NCBI RefSeq assembly: GCF_014207635.1
Contig: NZ_JACHIE010000023.1
Location: 1 to 33,166 of the forward strand
Reading direction: 5' to 3'
Origin: Acetobacter lovaniensis
GTDB taxonomy: Bacteria; Pseudomonadota; Alphaproteobacteria; Acetobacterales; Acetobacteraceae
DNA length: 33,166 nt
The position numbers and the translations under genes were made by a program. Shown one piece after another: positions 8,635-17,825 of this stretch (position 1 is its first letter; each line of letters starts with the position of its first letter). The notes beneath the pieces were generated by a model. That model saw nothing but the letters and a program-made list of their open reading frames with translations. It was not told where the DNA came from and did no database searches.

Positions 8635-8944
8635 TGGTGTCCGCGGCGGGATTCGAACCCACGGCCCCAGGATTCATCCCACTACAGCTTTCACTGCCGC
8701 TACGTTGCCGAAGCGTTTGTGGGCTGGACTGTCCCTTTGCCATAGACCTGTGGTGACAGGTCTTTAGGCACCGCCCGTCCAGTCTCTACACCTTCCGTTC
8801 CTGTGGAACGGCTTGGCTCGGGATTGGCAAGGCCCTTGCAGGCCGTAGCGTTCCCCGACTTTGAGCGGATTCACCATAATGTTTCCAGTCATGGTGCCCA
8901 ATTAAATAGGAATCCTGTGCTCTATCCTACTGAGCTACGCGGAC
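8635..8944 (-). tRNA. tRNA-Arg(CCU) interrupted by a group I intron
   Basis: Two exons on the minus strand, 8944-8908 (37 nt) and 8674-8635 (40 nt, CCA encoded), join into a complete 77-nt tRNA. The acceptor stem is GTCCGCG/CGCGGAC, the anticodon stem CAGGA/TCCTG, the T arm GTGGG-TTCGAAT-CCCGC and the discriminator A. The anticodon loop becomes TT-CCT-AA, so it reads AGG (Arg). The interruption falls directly after the third anticodon base. Group I introns in tRNA-Arg(CCU) are known from Agrobacterium. A promoter lies just upstream (8955-8983). Confidence 0.93.
8675..8907 (-). ncRNA. Self-splicing group I intron (IC3-like) in tRNA-Arg(CCU)
   Basis: This 233-nt intron follows U36 of the tRNA and ends in G, as group I introns do. 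GGG near its 5' end can pair with the anticodon CCU as a 3-bp P1 with the required U-G pair. Visible helices are P2 (CACCAT/ATGGTG), a hairpin GCAAG/CTTGC, P6 (CCGTTCC/GGAACGG) and P8 (ACCTGT/ACAGGT). Conserved core segments are CCCGAGCCAAG (P-like), GTAGAGACTGGACGGG (R-like) and GGACAGTCCAGCCC (S-like), close to bacterial tRNA introns of subgroup IC3. It encodes no homing endonuclease. Confidence 0.92.
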
Positions 8945-8954
8945 ACACCACTTT

Positions 8955-8983
8955 TGTATACTGAATGCCCCCTGAGCGGACAA
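8955..8983 (-). promoter_or_regulatory. Promoter of tRNA-Arg(CCU)
   Basis: On the minus strand TTGTCC (8983-8978) and TATACA (8960-8955) are separated by exactly 17 bases. The -10 box ends 10 bases before the first base of the mature tRNA, which suits a sigma-70 promoter with a very short 5' leader. Confidence 0.6.
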
Positions 8984-8998
8984 GGGAAAAAGCAGGCG

Positions 8999-10012
8999 CT
9001 AACGGCGGCTGTACAGAGCCGCGCGGGCAGCCAGTGTTGCAATGTGGCGGCGGCAGAGCAGCAGGTCGGGGGCTCCGCTCTGCTTGCAGGCCAGTTCCAG
9101 CGCCTGTAGCTCCACCAGTGCGTTGCTTAACGCTGGCAGGGACCAGAGCTCCAGCGCGCGGCCAAAGCTGGCCGTGCGTTTGAAAAACACGGGAGGGCGC
9201 AGGGTTTTGAGCGCGTCGCTCCGGCTCTGCCCCGCCGCCATGGCTGCCCGTACCCTGCGCAGACGGTGCATGTGGCCCATAAAGGCGCGGATAATGGCTA
9301 TGGGGGCTGTGCCTTCGGCCAGTGCGCGCTCAAGTGCGGTATCGGTTTCTGTCCGGTTGCCTTCTGTTGCGGCAAAGGCTGCATCTTCGACCGATACGCT
9401 CCCGGCATCGCCAATGCAGGCACGTACGTCTTCCAGCGCCAGAGTGCCGGAGTCCCCCGCATAAAGGGCCAGTTTTTCCACCTCGCTGCGGGCTGCCGCG
9501 CGGTCCGCCCCCAGGCGGCCTGCCAGCCAGTGCAGGGCATCGGTATCAATCCGCACGTGGTGGGCACCCAGCATCTGGGTAATGGAGGCTTCCAGATTGC
9601 GCCCTTCTTCAGGGTAGCAGCCAATGCTGGCGCATACGGGCAGTTTTTCCATGAGCTGGCGCAGCTTGGAGCGGGAGGCAAGGCCCGGAGCTTCCAGTAT
9701 GACCAGCGTGTCCGTGTTCTGGGCCAGAACATGCTCTATAGGTTTGAGCAGTGCGTCCGAGGCATCCCGCACACGCACAACCCGGCGGCCGCCCATAAGG
9801 GAGAGAGCTGTGGCTTCCTCTTCCAGCCTGTTATGGGTTTCGCGGTCCAGCAGGGCAATGCGGAAGGGGTCGTCCAGCGTGCCAGCCAGCCGGTGCGTGG
9901 CCTGTAAGGCGCGCTCGCGGATCAGCCCCGTATCTTCCCCATGGAGCAGGATCACGCGCCACGCTCCGGGGTCGTTGAGAACACGGACAGTGCCGCGGGC
10001 GTCTATTTTCAT
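8999..10012 (-). CDS. holA: DNA polymerase III delta subunit
   Basis: This 337-residue protein is the clamp-loader subunit that opens the beta sliding clamp. The N-terminal AAA+-like domain starts with VILLHGEDTGLIRERA and continues with LEEEATALSLMGGRRVVRVRDA. The segment ADRAAARSEVEKLALYAG, then IGDAG and EDAAFAATEG, is typical of domain II of HolA, and the helical C-terminus includes HMHRLRRVRAAMAAGQS. As in other HolA proteins no complete Walker A motif is present. It lies 18 bases after lptE and is the last gene of the leuS-lptE-holA unit, a common alphaproteobacterial order. Confidence 0.93.
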   Translation of the reverse strand: MKIDARGTVRVLNDPGAWRVILLHGEDTGLIRERALQATHRLAGTLDDPFRIALLDRETHNRLEEEATALSLMGGRRVVRVRDASDALLKPIEHVLAQNTDTLVILEAPGLASRSKLRQLMEKLPVCASIGCYPEEGRNLEASITQMLGAHHVRIDTDALHWLAGRLGADRAAARSEVEKLALYAGDSGTLALEDVRACIGDAGSVSVEDAAFAATEGNRTETDTALERALAEGTAPIAIIRAFMGHMHRLRRVRAAMAAGQSRSDALKTLRPPVFFKRTASFGRALELWSLPALSNALVELQALELACKQSGAPDLLLCRRHIATLAARAALYSRR

Positions 10013-10030
10013 GACCAGCCCGCCCGGTGG

Positions 10031-10726
10031 CTAGAAGTTGGTGTCGATGGGGGCGCGCCCCGTGGCCATGTTGGGAATGGCGTCCGGGCCTTCCTGTTCC
10101 ATGGGGGTGCCCTGATCGGAATCGGGTATGAGGTTGGGGGACGGGTAGAGGGCTTTGGGCTGGTTATTCGGCACGTCCGCCGGGGTGGCGTGGGTTTTGA
10201 ACCAGGTGGCCACCTGCTGCGTAATCTGCTCGCCCAATGTCTGCGCGATGCGGCCCATCGTGCTTTCCATGTTCAGGGTCTGGGCAAAATACTGTTCGTA
10301 GGTGTTGGTGTACCCATCCAGTGTCTGCGCGTACCCCTGCGTGACCAGTCGTGGGGTCTGCTCAATGGTGAACAACTGCCAGTGCGCGGTAGCCAGCATA
10401 CGGGTGCGCCCGGTGGTGTTGTCGCCATGAATGTCAATGGCTTCACCGCTGATGGTGGGCTGGACCACCAGCTTGTATTTGCGCGGGTCTTCTGGCCCAT
10501 CACCCGCCATCTGGGATTGCAGCGCCAGACGGATCTGCTGGCCAAAGCGCTGCGGAATATTGGCGACGTAAATATCTTTAAGCTCGGCTGGGACATCAAT
10601 CGTGCCTTTTTCCTCCCCGTATAAAGGCTTGAAGCCGCAGCCACTCAGCAGCAGCGGGGCCGCCATAAGGGCTGTGGCGGTCAGTGTGGCCTTGCAGAGA
10701 GAAAAAAGGGAGCGGGTCCGGGTCAT
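10031..10726 (-). CDS. lptE: LPS assembly lipoprotein LptE
   Basis: This 231-residue outer-membrane lipoprotein would act as the plug and assembly partner of the LptD barrel in lipopolysaccharide export. The signal peptide ends in the lipobox LLLSGC, with lipidated Cys-30, followed by the LptE hallmark GFKPLYG. The middle part has the usual beta-alpha pattern (IYVANIPQRFGQQIRLALQ). An unusual Pro/Asn/Asp-rich C-terminal tail of about 50 residues follows the core. Its ATG overlaps the leuS stop by an ATGA junction, so the two are translationally coupled. Confidence 0.92.
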   Translation of the reverse strand: MTRTRSLFSLCKATLTATALMAAPLLLSGCGFKPLYGEEKGTIDVPAELKDIYVANIPQRFGQQIRLALQSQMAGDGPEDPRKYKLVVQPTISGEAIDIHGDNTTGRTRMLATAHWQLFTIEQTPRLVTQGYAQTLDGYTNTYEQYFAQTLNMESTMGRIAQTLGEQITQQVATWFKTHATPADVPNNQPKALYPSPNLIPDSDQGTPMEQEGPDAIPNMATGRAPIDTNF

Positions 10727-13344
10727 CAGCCTGCCGTTACAAAGTTAACAATGCGGTTGGGCACATGCACACGTTTGACAATGCGCTTGCCCTCCAGCAG
10801 CCGCGCCACGTTGGGTTCGGCTTCTGCCCGTGCCAGCACGGCGGCGGGGTCCTCATCGGGGAGCGCTTCTACGGTGCCGCGCAGTTTGCCCAGAATCTGC
10901 ACTGCTATGGTGACCTGTGTTGCCGCCAGCAGGTCGGGCTGGGGGGCAGGCCATGCCTGTGTTGCCGCAAGCCCTGCGGTGGGCTCAAGGCTTGCAAACA
11001 TTTCTTCGGCCAGATGCGGCATCATCGGGGCGCAGAGCAGGCACAGACTATGCGCTGTCTCGCGCCGGGCAAAGTCCATGCCCGCAACGCTGGCCGCTTT
11101 TTCCGCATCCGCCAGAGCGGAGGTCAGTTCATGAATACGCGCAACGGCTACGTTAATGGCAAAGCTTTCCAACGCTTCGGTCACGGCGGCAAGCGTGCGG
11201 TGCGTGGTGCGGCGCAGCGTATCGGCCTTGGGGTCAATATCAGCGGGGCAGGTGGTGGTGGCGGGCACGCTGGCGGCAACGCCACAGACCGTGCGGAACA
11301 GGCGCTGGGCAAAGCGCGCGGCCCCCGCCACACCGGCCTCGGTCCATTCCATGTCACGTTCGGGTGGGCTGTCGGACAGGACAAACCAGCGTGCGGTATC
11401 GGCCCCAAAGCGCTCGATAATGGCCACGGGGGCAACCGTGTTGCGCTTGGACTTGGACATTTTTTCCACCCGGCCCACGGTCACGGGGTCGGTGGTGCCG
11501 CGTTTGACCACACCTTCGGGTGTGCGTTCCACTTCCTCGGGGTAGAGCCAGTGGCCCGCACTGTCCTTGTAGCTTTCGTGGCTGACCATGCCCTGGGTAA
11601 ACAGGCCTGCAAACGGCTCGTCCACGTTCAGGTTGCCGGTGCGGTGCATGGCGCGGGTAAAGAAGCGTGCGTAGAGCAGGTGCAGAATGGCGTGTTCAAT
11701 CCCGCCAATATACTGGTCCACGGCCAGCCAGCCATCGGCGGCTTCCCGCACGGTGGGGGCTGCGGCATGGGGGGCCGTAAAGCGGGCAAAATACCATGAG
11801 CTGTCCACAAACGTGTCAAACGTATCGGTCTCACGCGTGGCGGGTTTGCCGCAGCAGGGGCAGGTGGTGTGCTTCCACGTGGGGTGGTGGTCCAGCGGGT
11901 TGCCGGGTTTGTCGAAGGTGACATCCTCGGGCAGTTTGACGGGGAGCTGTTCGTCGGGTACCGGCACCGCGCCGCAGGTGTCGCAATGAATGACCGGTAT
12001 GGGGCAGCCCCAGTACCGCTGGCGCGAAATGCCCCAGTCGCGCAGCCGCCAGTTGACAACACCCTGACCCACGCCAAGGTCCTGCAAACGTGCAATGGCG
12101 GATTTGCGGGCCTGTTCGGTGCTCTGCCCGTCCAGAAAACCGGAGTTGATCATGGTGCCATCGCCGGTAAAGGCGTGCTCGGTAATGGCAAAGTCCGCCT
12201 GATCCTTGCCTTCTGGCAGCACCACGGGGGTTACGGGCAGGTTGTATTTGTGGGCAAAGTCCAGATCGCGCTGGTCCCCCGACGGGCAGCCGAACAGCGC
12301 ACCCGTGCCGTAGTCCATCAGCACAAAATTGGCGATCCAGATGGGAAAGCTCTTGTCCATGAACGGGTGGTTCACGCGCAGGCCCGTGTCAAACCCGCGT
12401 TTTTCGGCTGTTTCCACCGCTTCGACCGAGGTGCCAAGGCGGCGGCATTCAGCCACGAACTCCGCAGCCTGCGGGTTGCGCTCGGCAACCCACTGGGCCA
12501 GCGGGTGGTCCGGGGCAATGGCCAGAAAGGACATGCCAAACAGCGTATCCGGGCGGGTGGTAAACACTTCCACCGCGTTCAGGTTGGTATCCAGCCCCGT
12601 GGGGGGTTCATGCAGCGAGAAGGTGAGCTTGGCCCCTTCGGAGCGGCCAATCCAGCGTTCCTGCATGGTGCGCACGCGCTCGGGCCAGCGGTCGAGCGTT
12701 TTCAGCCCGTCCAGCAGGTCCTGGGCAAAGTCGGTAATGCGCAGGAACCACTGGGAGAGTTTTTTCTTTTCAATCGGTGCGCCAGAGCGCCAGCCCTTGC
12801 CATCCACCACCTGTTCGTTGGCCAGAACGGTCTGGTCCACCGGGTCCCAGTTGACCCAGCTTTCGCGCCGTTCAACCAGCCCGGCCTGCATGAAGTCGAG
12901 GAACAGCTTCTGCTGCTTGCCGTAGTAGTCGGGCAGGCAGGTTGCAATTTCGCGGTCCCAGTTGAGGGAGAAGCCGAGCCGCTGCAGGGTGGCGCGCATG
13001 GCGGCAATGTTGTTGAGCGTCCATTCCTGCGGGTGCACGCCGCGTTCGCGCGCTGCGTTTTCGGCTGGCAGGCCAAAGGCGTCCCACCCCATGGGGTGCA
13101 GCACGGCAAAGCCACGGGCGCGCTTGTAGCGGGCAATCACATCGCCCAGAGCGTAGTTGCGCACATGCCCCATGTGGAGCTGCCCCGATGGGTAGGGGAA
13201 CATTTCCAGCACATAATATTTGGGCCTGTCCGCCGGAGGGACATCCGGAACGGTAAAGATATCGGCTTTTTCCCACGCCTTCTGCCATTTGGGCTCGACT
13301 GCGTTGAAGTCATAGGAAGGGGATGGGCTGGAAGGCTGGGACAT
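10726..13344 (-). CDS. leuS: Leucyl-tRNA synthetase
   Basis: This 872-residue class I aminoacyl-tRNA synthetase charges tRNA-Leu. The HIGH-type motif is HMGH (residues 57-60, within [15 protein letters not shown]) and the KMSKS motif is KMSKSKRN (from about residue 628). Between them are the editing (CP1) domain, with the threonine-rich stretch [13 protein letters not shown], and a zinc-site-like CDTCG...CPCCG region. The C-terminal tRNA-binding domain ends in [13 protein letters not shown]. Length and motif order match bacterial LeuRS of about 860 residues. It lies between the DUF3576 lipoprotein gene and lptE on the same strand. Confidence 0.97.
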   Translation of the reverse strand: MSQPSSPSPSYDFNAVEPKWQKAWEKADIFTVPDVPPADRPKYYVLEMFPYPSGQLHMGHVRNYALGDVIARYKRARGFAVLHPMGWDAFGLPAENAARERGVHPQEWTLNNIAAMRATLQRLGFSLNWDREIATCLPDYYGKQQKLFLDFMQAGLVERRESWVNWDPVDQTVLANEQVVDGKGWRSGAPIEKKKLSQWFLRITDFAQDLLDGLKTLDRWPERVRTMQERWIGRSEGAKLTFSLHEPPTGLDTNLNAVEVFTTRPDTLFGMSFLAIAPDHPLAQWVAERNPQAAEFVAECRRLGTSVEAVETAEKRGFDTGLRVNHPFMDKSFPIWIANFVLMDYGTGALFGCPSGDQRDLDFAHKYNLPVTPVVLPEGKDQADFAITEHAFTGDGTMINSGFLDGQSTEQARKSAIARLQDLGVGQGVVNWRLRDWGISRQRYWGCPIPVIHCDTCGAVPVPDEQLPVKLPEDVTFDKPGNPLDHHPTWKHTTCPCCGKPATRETDTFDTFVDSSWYFARFTAPHAAAPTVREAADGWLAVDQYIGGIEHAILHLLYARFFTRAMHRTGNLNVDEPFAGLFTQGMVSHESYKDSAGHWLYPEEVERTPEGVVKRGTTDPVTVGRVEKMSKSKRNTVAPVAIIERFGADTARWFVLSDSPPERDMEWTEAGVAGAARFAQRLFRTVCGVAASVPATTTCPADIDPKADTLRRTTHRTLAAVTEALESFAINVAVARIHELTSALADAEKAASVAGMDFARRETAHSLCLLCAPMMPHLAEEMFASLEPTAGLAATQAWPAPQPDLLAATQVTIAVQILGKLRGTVEALPDEDPAAVLARAEAEPNVARLLEGKRIVKRVHVPNRIVNFVTAG

Positions 13345-13415
13345 GGAATGAGAATCTACGCTTGCAGGCTATAAGGAAGAAATAAGGACGGACACGGCGG
13401 CCAGAGCCGGGTGGG

Positions 13416-13952
13416 TCAGTCCTGATTACCGTTATCGGCGCGGAGCTTGCGCGCGCGGGAGAGAATGCGCGTGGCAATGTCGGACGCGGTGTTGGGGGCG
13501 GGGGGGGTATCCACCCATGTTCCGTCCTGCTTGAGCTGGCGGAATACGCTCAGGCGCAGCGCATCGGAGCGCAGGCGGCGGTCCAGCACAAAGGCGGTAA
13601 TCTTGAACCGTTCGTTATGCGTGGCGGGGGGGGTGTACCAGTCTGTCAGGATAATCCCGCCTTCCGCATCGGCTGTCGCCACGGGCATGAAGGAGAGGGT
13701 GTCCAGTGCTGCGCGCCACAGATAGGCGTTTACGCCACCTTTCAGGCTGGCTTCCCCGCCAGAAGCCCCGCGGTCTTCGTCCAGCAGGTGGTTGTGCGGG
13801 GCGGCGAGGCCGGTCCGGGTCCGGTCGGAGCTGGAGCAGCCGCTTAACAGGCAGATCCCCGCAACAGCCGTGGCGGCGCTCATCCATTGAAGGAGCAGCA
13901 TGGGGAGAGGGCGACTGGCAGCGGCATGGCTGGGCATGAGACGGCGAAGCAT
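13416..13952 (-). CDS. DUF3576 domain lipoprotein
   Basis: I use the ATG at 13952 (178 residues), because from there a normal lipoprotein signal peptide runs to the lipobox LLSGC, with Cys-39. The frame is open to an upstream start at 14069, but those extra 39 residues do not look like a signal sequence. A ribosome-binding site (AAGGAG) lies about 13 bases before the chosen ATG, slightly far. The body (VNAYLWRAALDTLSFMP ... ITDWYTPP-like ... ERFKITAFVLDRRLRSDALRL) matches the DUF3576 family, which in Alphaproteobacteria is usually encoded next to leuS. It is probably an outer-membrane lipoprotein; its function is unknown. Confidence 0.85.
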   Translation of the reverse strand: MLRRLMPSHAAASRPLPMLLLQWMSAATAVAGICLLSGCSSSDRTRTGLAAPHNHLLDEDRGASGGEASLKGGVNAYLWRAALDTLSFMPVATADAEGGIILTDWYTPPATHNERFKITAFVLDRRLRSDALRLSVFRQLKQDGTWVDTPPAPNTASDIATRILSRARKLRADNGNQD

Positions 13953-14129
13953 GGCGTTGATGTGGCTCCTTGGCACGTGGGTATCCGTCTTTCCCGGTCC
14001 GCCGGATAAAAAAGAAGTCAGGTCTGGCTGGCGGCACAGGTGGTCCTGTCCGTCTTCATATCCTTTCAACTCTTTTCCGCCAAGCGTCTGCGTGGCCCGT
14101 CTGCTCTGGTGGCGGTGGGGAGTGTGCGC

Positions 14130-16124
14130 TCAGGGCTGGGTCAGATGCAGGGCGTGGCAGAGTTTCTGGCGCAGGTGGGCGGGCAGATAAGCGTAGTGCC
14201 CCTCCATGGCCGAAGCGCACAGTGGTGTGTGCAAACGGTGCAGCCGCTGGCGGTAATCCTGCGCTAAAGACTGATGTCCCAGCATGTTGGCCGCTGCGAG
14301 GGCAGGCACCAGAATGGCCGAACGGTCGGGTGAGGTGGCCAGAATGCCGCGGGCGTGGCGCAGTGTTTCCTCATACTGTTCGGCCAGAAAGCACGACAGA
14401 ATAAATTCCTGATCAGGGGCGCTGAAAAGCGGCACGTTGGGGGCTGTGTCAAAAAAAGCCGTGTAAATGCGGGAGGCGGCCACGGCGTCCCCCTGACACA
14501 GGGCATCCAGCCCATCGGGCAGGGCCAGCATGCTCATGGGGGAATCGGTGGGCAGGGCTGCGTGCATCTGGGCCAGCAGAAAGCGCGCCTCATCCGGCTG
14601 GTTGGCATAAAACAGGCCGGTGCTCAGCAGGTAGCGGGCGGCAATGTCGCCGGGGAACAGGGTGAAGTTCTGCTTGAGCATGGTGACCATGGGCTGGATG
14701 TAGTCGGCCACGGGCATATGCCATTCGTCATACATGCGGATGAGCAGGGAGTGCGCACGCACAAAAAACAGGAACGGGTTTTCGGGCGCACGTCTTTGTG
14801 CTTCCGCCATCAGCCGTTCTATCGTGTCATGCAGGCGTGGGTCGGCGCGCATGCTCAAGGTTAAGGCACGCAGGCCCATCCCGAAGGGGGAGAGGGCGGC
14901 CACGGGCACACTGGCCAGCCTGCGCGCTTCCGTTGTGAACAGGCTGAGAATAAGCGCCGAGGCGAACCGGCTGGACAGGGCACGCAGGGATGTGGGGGTC
15001 AGGCTCAGCCTGTGGCCCCATACGATCGTGTCGTTCAGCCGGGTGTCAAACGCCTGTAAAAGACAGGTGGTCTTGCCTTCGCTGCTTCCGGTTATGGTAA
15101 TCCCGACCAGAAAATCCCATTGCCTGCGGCTGGGGAGCGACTGGAACGGAGGCGCGGTAAGGCACTCGCTCTGCACGCTGATGTCCAGCACACCGTGCAT
15201 GGCCATATCCAGCCCCAGTTCATCGCGGAACCGTTCGGCCAGAGCCACGTTTTTAGTCGTGCAGTCTGCTGTGGGGCAGGAGAGGAACACCGTGGCCCTG
15301 AGCAGGCGCAGCGGGTCGTCTGCTACAGGGGAGTGGGAGAGGGCAGATGGGGCATGGGGTAGCGGAAGGAGTGCGCCGTGTGCGCCGCGTGTGTTCTGCT
15401 GGTGTGTGGCGTACACCTCTGCGATCAGGCGCATGGTTTCCTGCCCCGGCGTGGCGGCAATGGTGTGGCTGAACGCGCGCAGGCAGTGTTCGGCCCCCAG
15501 CAGGGCGGTGCTTTCCTCCTTGCTGTGCATGGCGGCCTGAATGTACGCGCGCCATGCGCACTCGTTCAGCGGGTTCAGGCGGAGCAGCCTGCGTGTTGCG
15601 GCCATGATTGTGGCAGGCTCGGTCGTGCTGGCCAGCAGGGCTTCCAGTTGCGCGGTCTTGTAGTCAAGCAGGCGGTTGCGCTCTTCCTCCAGCCATGTGG
15701 CAAAGCCGGGGTCAACCGCACTCAGGTCTTCCAGCAGTGGGGGCAGGGGGTCGGGTAGGGCCATGACCGTCTGCGGTGTGGTGCGGAACACGTGTTCGAT
15801 GTCAATGTCGGTCAGGCCGGGGCGTATGGCCAGAGTGTGGCGCTGCACGTCCAGAACCTCCGGCCCAAGAGGGTGGAGAACATCCATCAGCCGGTGGATT
15901 TCCTGCCGGAGGGAGGCGCGGGCCTGTTCGGGGGCGCGTCTGCTCCATAACAGTTCGGCCAGCCGTGTACGGGCCACGGGCCGCCGGTTGGAGAGAGCCA
16001 GAATAGCCAGCAGCGCCTTGGTCTTGGTGCCTGTGGGTAAAAGGGAAAGCCCCGTGCTGGACTGGACGCGCATATGCCCGAGCAGAAAAATATGGAGCAA
16101 AGGATTGTCGGGGGGTGTGAGCAT
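14130..16124 (-). CDS. Large SARP/BTAD-type transcriptional regulator
   Basis: This 664-residue protein begins with a winged-helix DNA-binding domain of the OmpR/SARP type (about residues 9-95, including TGTKTKALLAILALSNRRPVAR and LAELLW). A helical bacterial transcriptional activator (BTAD) domain follows (about 100-245). The remaining 400 residues form a middle region plus an alpha-helical TPR-like C-terminus (about 440-650). There is no NB-ARC P-loop, unlike AfsR, and no membrane segment, unlike CadC. Such proteins are best known from Streptomyces antibiotic regulation, and similar large single-chain forms occur in Alphaproteobacteria. The targets are not visible. It lies alone on the minus strand between the transglycosylase and DUF3576 genes. 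Confidence 0.8.
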   Translation of the reverse strand: MLTPPDNPLLHIFLLGHMRVQSSTGLSLLPTGTKTKALLAILALSNRRPVARTRLAELLWSRRAPEQARASLRQEIHRLMDVLHPLGPEVLDVQRHTLAIRPGLTDIDIEHVFRTTPQTVMALPDPLPPLLEDLSAVDPGFATWLEEERNRLLDYKTAQLEALLASTTEPATIMAATRRLLRLNPLNECAWRAYIQAAMHSKEESTALLGAEHCLRAFSHTIAATPGQETMRLIAEVYATHQQNTRGAHGALLPLPHAPSALSHSPVADDPLRLLRATVFLSCPTADCTTKNVALAERFRDELGLDMAMHGVLDISVQSECLTAPPFQSLPSRRQWDFLVGITITGSSEGKTTCLLQAFDTRLNDTIVWGHRLSLTPTSLRALSSRFASALILSLFTTEARRLASVPVAALSPFGMGLRALTLSMRADPRLHDTIERLMAEAQRRAPENPFLFFVRAHSLLIRMYDEWHMPVADYIQPMVTMLKQNFTLFPGDIAARYLLSTGLFYANQPDEARFLLAQMHAALPTDSPMSMLALPDGLDALCQGDAVAASRIYTAFFDTAPNVPLFSAPDQEFILSCFLAEQYEETLRHARGILATSPDRSAILVPALAAANMLGHQSLAQDYRQRLHRLHTPLCASAMEGHYAYLPAHLRQKLCHALHLTQP

Positions 16125-16266
16125 GGGCAGGAGGTCCGTTAATTACCAGCAAGGTAACCGGTCACGAACATTAAGGGTATTCCTGCCGGTTAGAAAAAAA
16201 AGTTTTTATATTCCCCTGTAAAAAGAAGATTTTAGGAAACAGCGAGCGAAACAGTCGCGGGCTATT

Positions 16267-17364
16267 CTAGGGCGTTATGGCAATGCATGAAAGCCCCTGC
16301 TGGCGCAGGGCGGAGCATATGCTGTCTGTCTGCCCGGAGGGAAGCCCCGCCAGCCGGGTACGCCATACGGGTGCCCGGCCTGAGGGGGTGATTTTTTCCA
16401 CCCGGTTCATGGCATGGCTCAGCGCGGGGGAGGATTGCCGTGCCAGCGCAATGGCGTGCATGGCCCGCGCCGGGGTGGAAAAAGCCCCGATCTGGATAAT
16501 GGCATTGCCTCCACTTCCCGCGGAGCGCCAGACAATGCCCGGACCGGCCAGAGGGGTGGAACTCACGCTCCGGTACGCGACAGGCTGGTAGGCTGCGGGC
16601 TGTGGGGTGGAGTCGCCCGCGAGCGGCATGGTGGCGCTGTCATCCTGCTGGGCAGGGCTGGCCGCTCCGGCGGAAGGTGGGGGAAGTGTATCATCCTCCA
16701 GAGGGGGCGCGCTGGTTGGGCCATAGGGCTGGGCGGTGTTCTGGACCACCTGCACGGGGGCAATCTGCTGCGGTGTCAGGCCCGGCTCGGTTTGTGCTGG
16801 CAGGGTGCTGGGGGGCACGGGGTCGTTCAGGTGAGGGGTAATGGCCGCCATGTAGGTGCGGGCATAGCCGGGCAGGGGGGCCCCGCGTGAGCGGTGGTTT
16901 TCCATGCATTGTGGCCCGCAATTGTACGCGCCGAGAAAATCGGGGGAGCCAAAGCGGTCGTATAATTCGCGGATATAGCCGGTCCCGGCCATAATGTTGT
17001 CGTGCGGGTTATAGGGGTCGGAGCCAAGGCGGTAACGCTGCGCAAGCTGGGCGTACGTATCTGGCTTGATCTGCATAAGCCCGACCGCGCCATGCACGGA
17101 ACGGGTGAGGTGCCCGTTCATATACTGGTGCCCGCCCGATTCCTGCTGCATCACGGCACGGATCCAGGACTGGGGAACGGAAAACCGGTCCGAGGCTTCG
17201 TGGATATAAGGCCCCCACGGGTTAAGGGCTGATCCCGGCGCATTATACGATGTTTTACCCGGCCCCGCGCAGGCGGACAGCACGGCCAGTCCGCCTAAGG
17301 CGATAAGGGAAAGGGCCCTGCGCCAGATGCGCTGGTCCGCATAGGTAAAAACACATGGCAGCAT
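16267..17364 (-). CDS. Lytic transglycosylase lipoprotein with SPOR-like tail
   Basis: This is a 365-residue peptidoglycan-cleaving enzyme of the Slt/MltC type (family 1). A signal peptide with a lipobox-like AVLSAC (Cys-32) suggests membrane attachment. The SLT domain (about residues 50-175) has the catalytic Glu-75 in MQQESGG, followed by GAVGLMQIKP and FLGAYNCGP, all family motifs. A Pro/Ala/Gln-rich linker (about 180-280) leads to a C-terminal domain (about 288-365, from IIQIGAFSTPARA) that resembles SPOR, which binds denuded glycan at division sites. No strong ribosome-binding site precedes the ATG. The SPOR assignment is weaker than the SLT one. Confidence 0.88.
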   Translation of the reverse strand: MLPCVFTYADQRIWRRALSLIALGGLAVLSACAGPGKTSYNAPGSALNPWGPYIHEASDRFSVPQSWIRAVMQQESGGHQYMNGHLTRSVHGAVGLMQIKPDTYAQLAQRYRLGSDPYNPHDNIMAGTGYIRELYDRFGSPDFLGAYNCGPQCMENHRSRGAPLPGYARTYMAAITPHLNDPVPPSTLPAQTEPGLTPQQIAPVQVVQNTAQPYGPTSAPPLEDDTLPPPSAGAASPAQQDDSATMPLAGDSTPQPAAYQPVAYRSVSSTPLAGPGIVWRSAGSGGNAIIQIGAFSTPARAMHAIALARQSSPALSHAMNRVEKITPSGRAPVWRTRLAGLPSGQTDSICSALRQQGLSCIAITP

Positions 17365-17435
17365 GGCACGTATGGTGCCCGTTCAGGCGGGCGGATGCAA
17401 ATGGTCATGCTGGTCGGGGTGCGCCCTGCCAGACG

Positions 17436-17666
17436 CTATTTGCCGTGCTGGCGCATGCCTGCGGTTATGTCGTTCATAAGGGCCGGGTTTGTGCGGCGGA
17501 TCTGGCCTGCACGCAGCACGCTGGCTGCGGTGTAGCTCGGCCGGGTTGTCCAGTTTTCCAGAAACTGGAGGTCGGACAGGGTTTCTGGCCCATGCTGCCG
17601 CAGTGTTTTCAGGGCGGCTGGGGTAGTAATCCCTGGCGTGGTGCCGGGTTTACGCAACATAATCAT
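17436..17666 (-). CDS. Small hypothetical protein (76 residues)
   Basis: The ATG at 17666 is preceded by ACAGGA about 4 bases upstream, a fair ribosome-binding site. The protein is basic, has no signal peptide or membrane segment, and carries no domain I recognise; the centre reads LSDLQFLENWTTRPSY. It lies between the dciA-like and transglycosylase genes on the same strand. An overlapping plus-strand frame (17355-17678) is less convincing because it has no ribosome-binding site. A TTGACA box (17761-17756) and an inverted repeat (17777-17800) lie upstream, which hints at its own regulated promoter. Confidence 0.5.
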   Translation of the reverse strand: MIMLRKPGTTPGITTPAALKTLRQHGPETLSDLQFLENWTTRPSYTAASVLRAGQIRRTNPALMNDITAGMRQHGK

Positions 17667-17776
17667 AAATCCTGTTAGTTAGGCTGCTCTGCTCTTGACT
17701 GTTGCACAGGTGCGCCACTGCGCATCGGGTGCGGGGCCTTAGAACACCCACAATGTGTCAATTTCAAGCGCTAAGC

Positions 17777-17800
17777 GGTTTTGTCATAAAACCATGACAA
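17777..17800. promoter_or_regulatory. Operator-like overlapping inverted repeats
   Basis: TTGTCAT (17781-17787) and ATGACAA (17794-17800) are exact reverse complements separated by 6 bases. Overlapping them, GGTTTT (17777-17782) and AAAACC (17788-17793) also form an inverted repeat. On the minus strand a perfect TTGACA (17761-17756) follows, upstream of the small gene at 17666. This looks like a dimeric repressor site; the -10 element downstream is poor. Confidence 0.35.
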
Positions 17801-17825
17801 TAAAAGAAATAACCCGTTATATTTG

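Noticed and set aside
8495..8767. Short open frames on both strands over the tRNA-Arg region
   Set aside because: They overlap the tRNA exons and intron, which explain the conservation-like signals; the plus frame translates tRNA sequence (GIRTHGPRIH).
11869..13374. Plus-strand open frame of 501 codons
   Set aside because: It lies antisense to leuS, whose motifs and length are unmistakable; the product is Gly/His/Val-rich with no domain. Codon bias in GC-rich DNA makes such frames.
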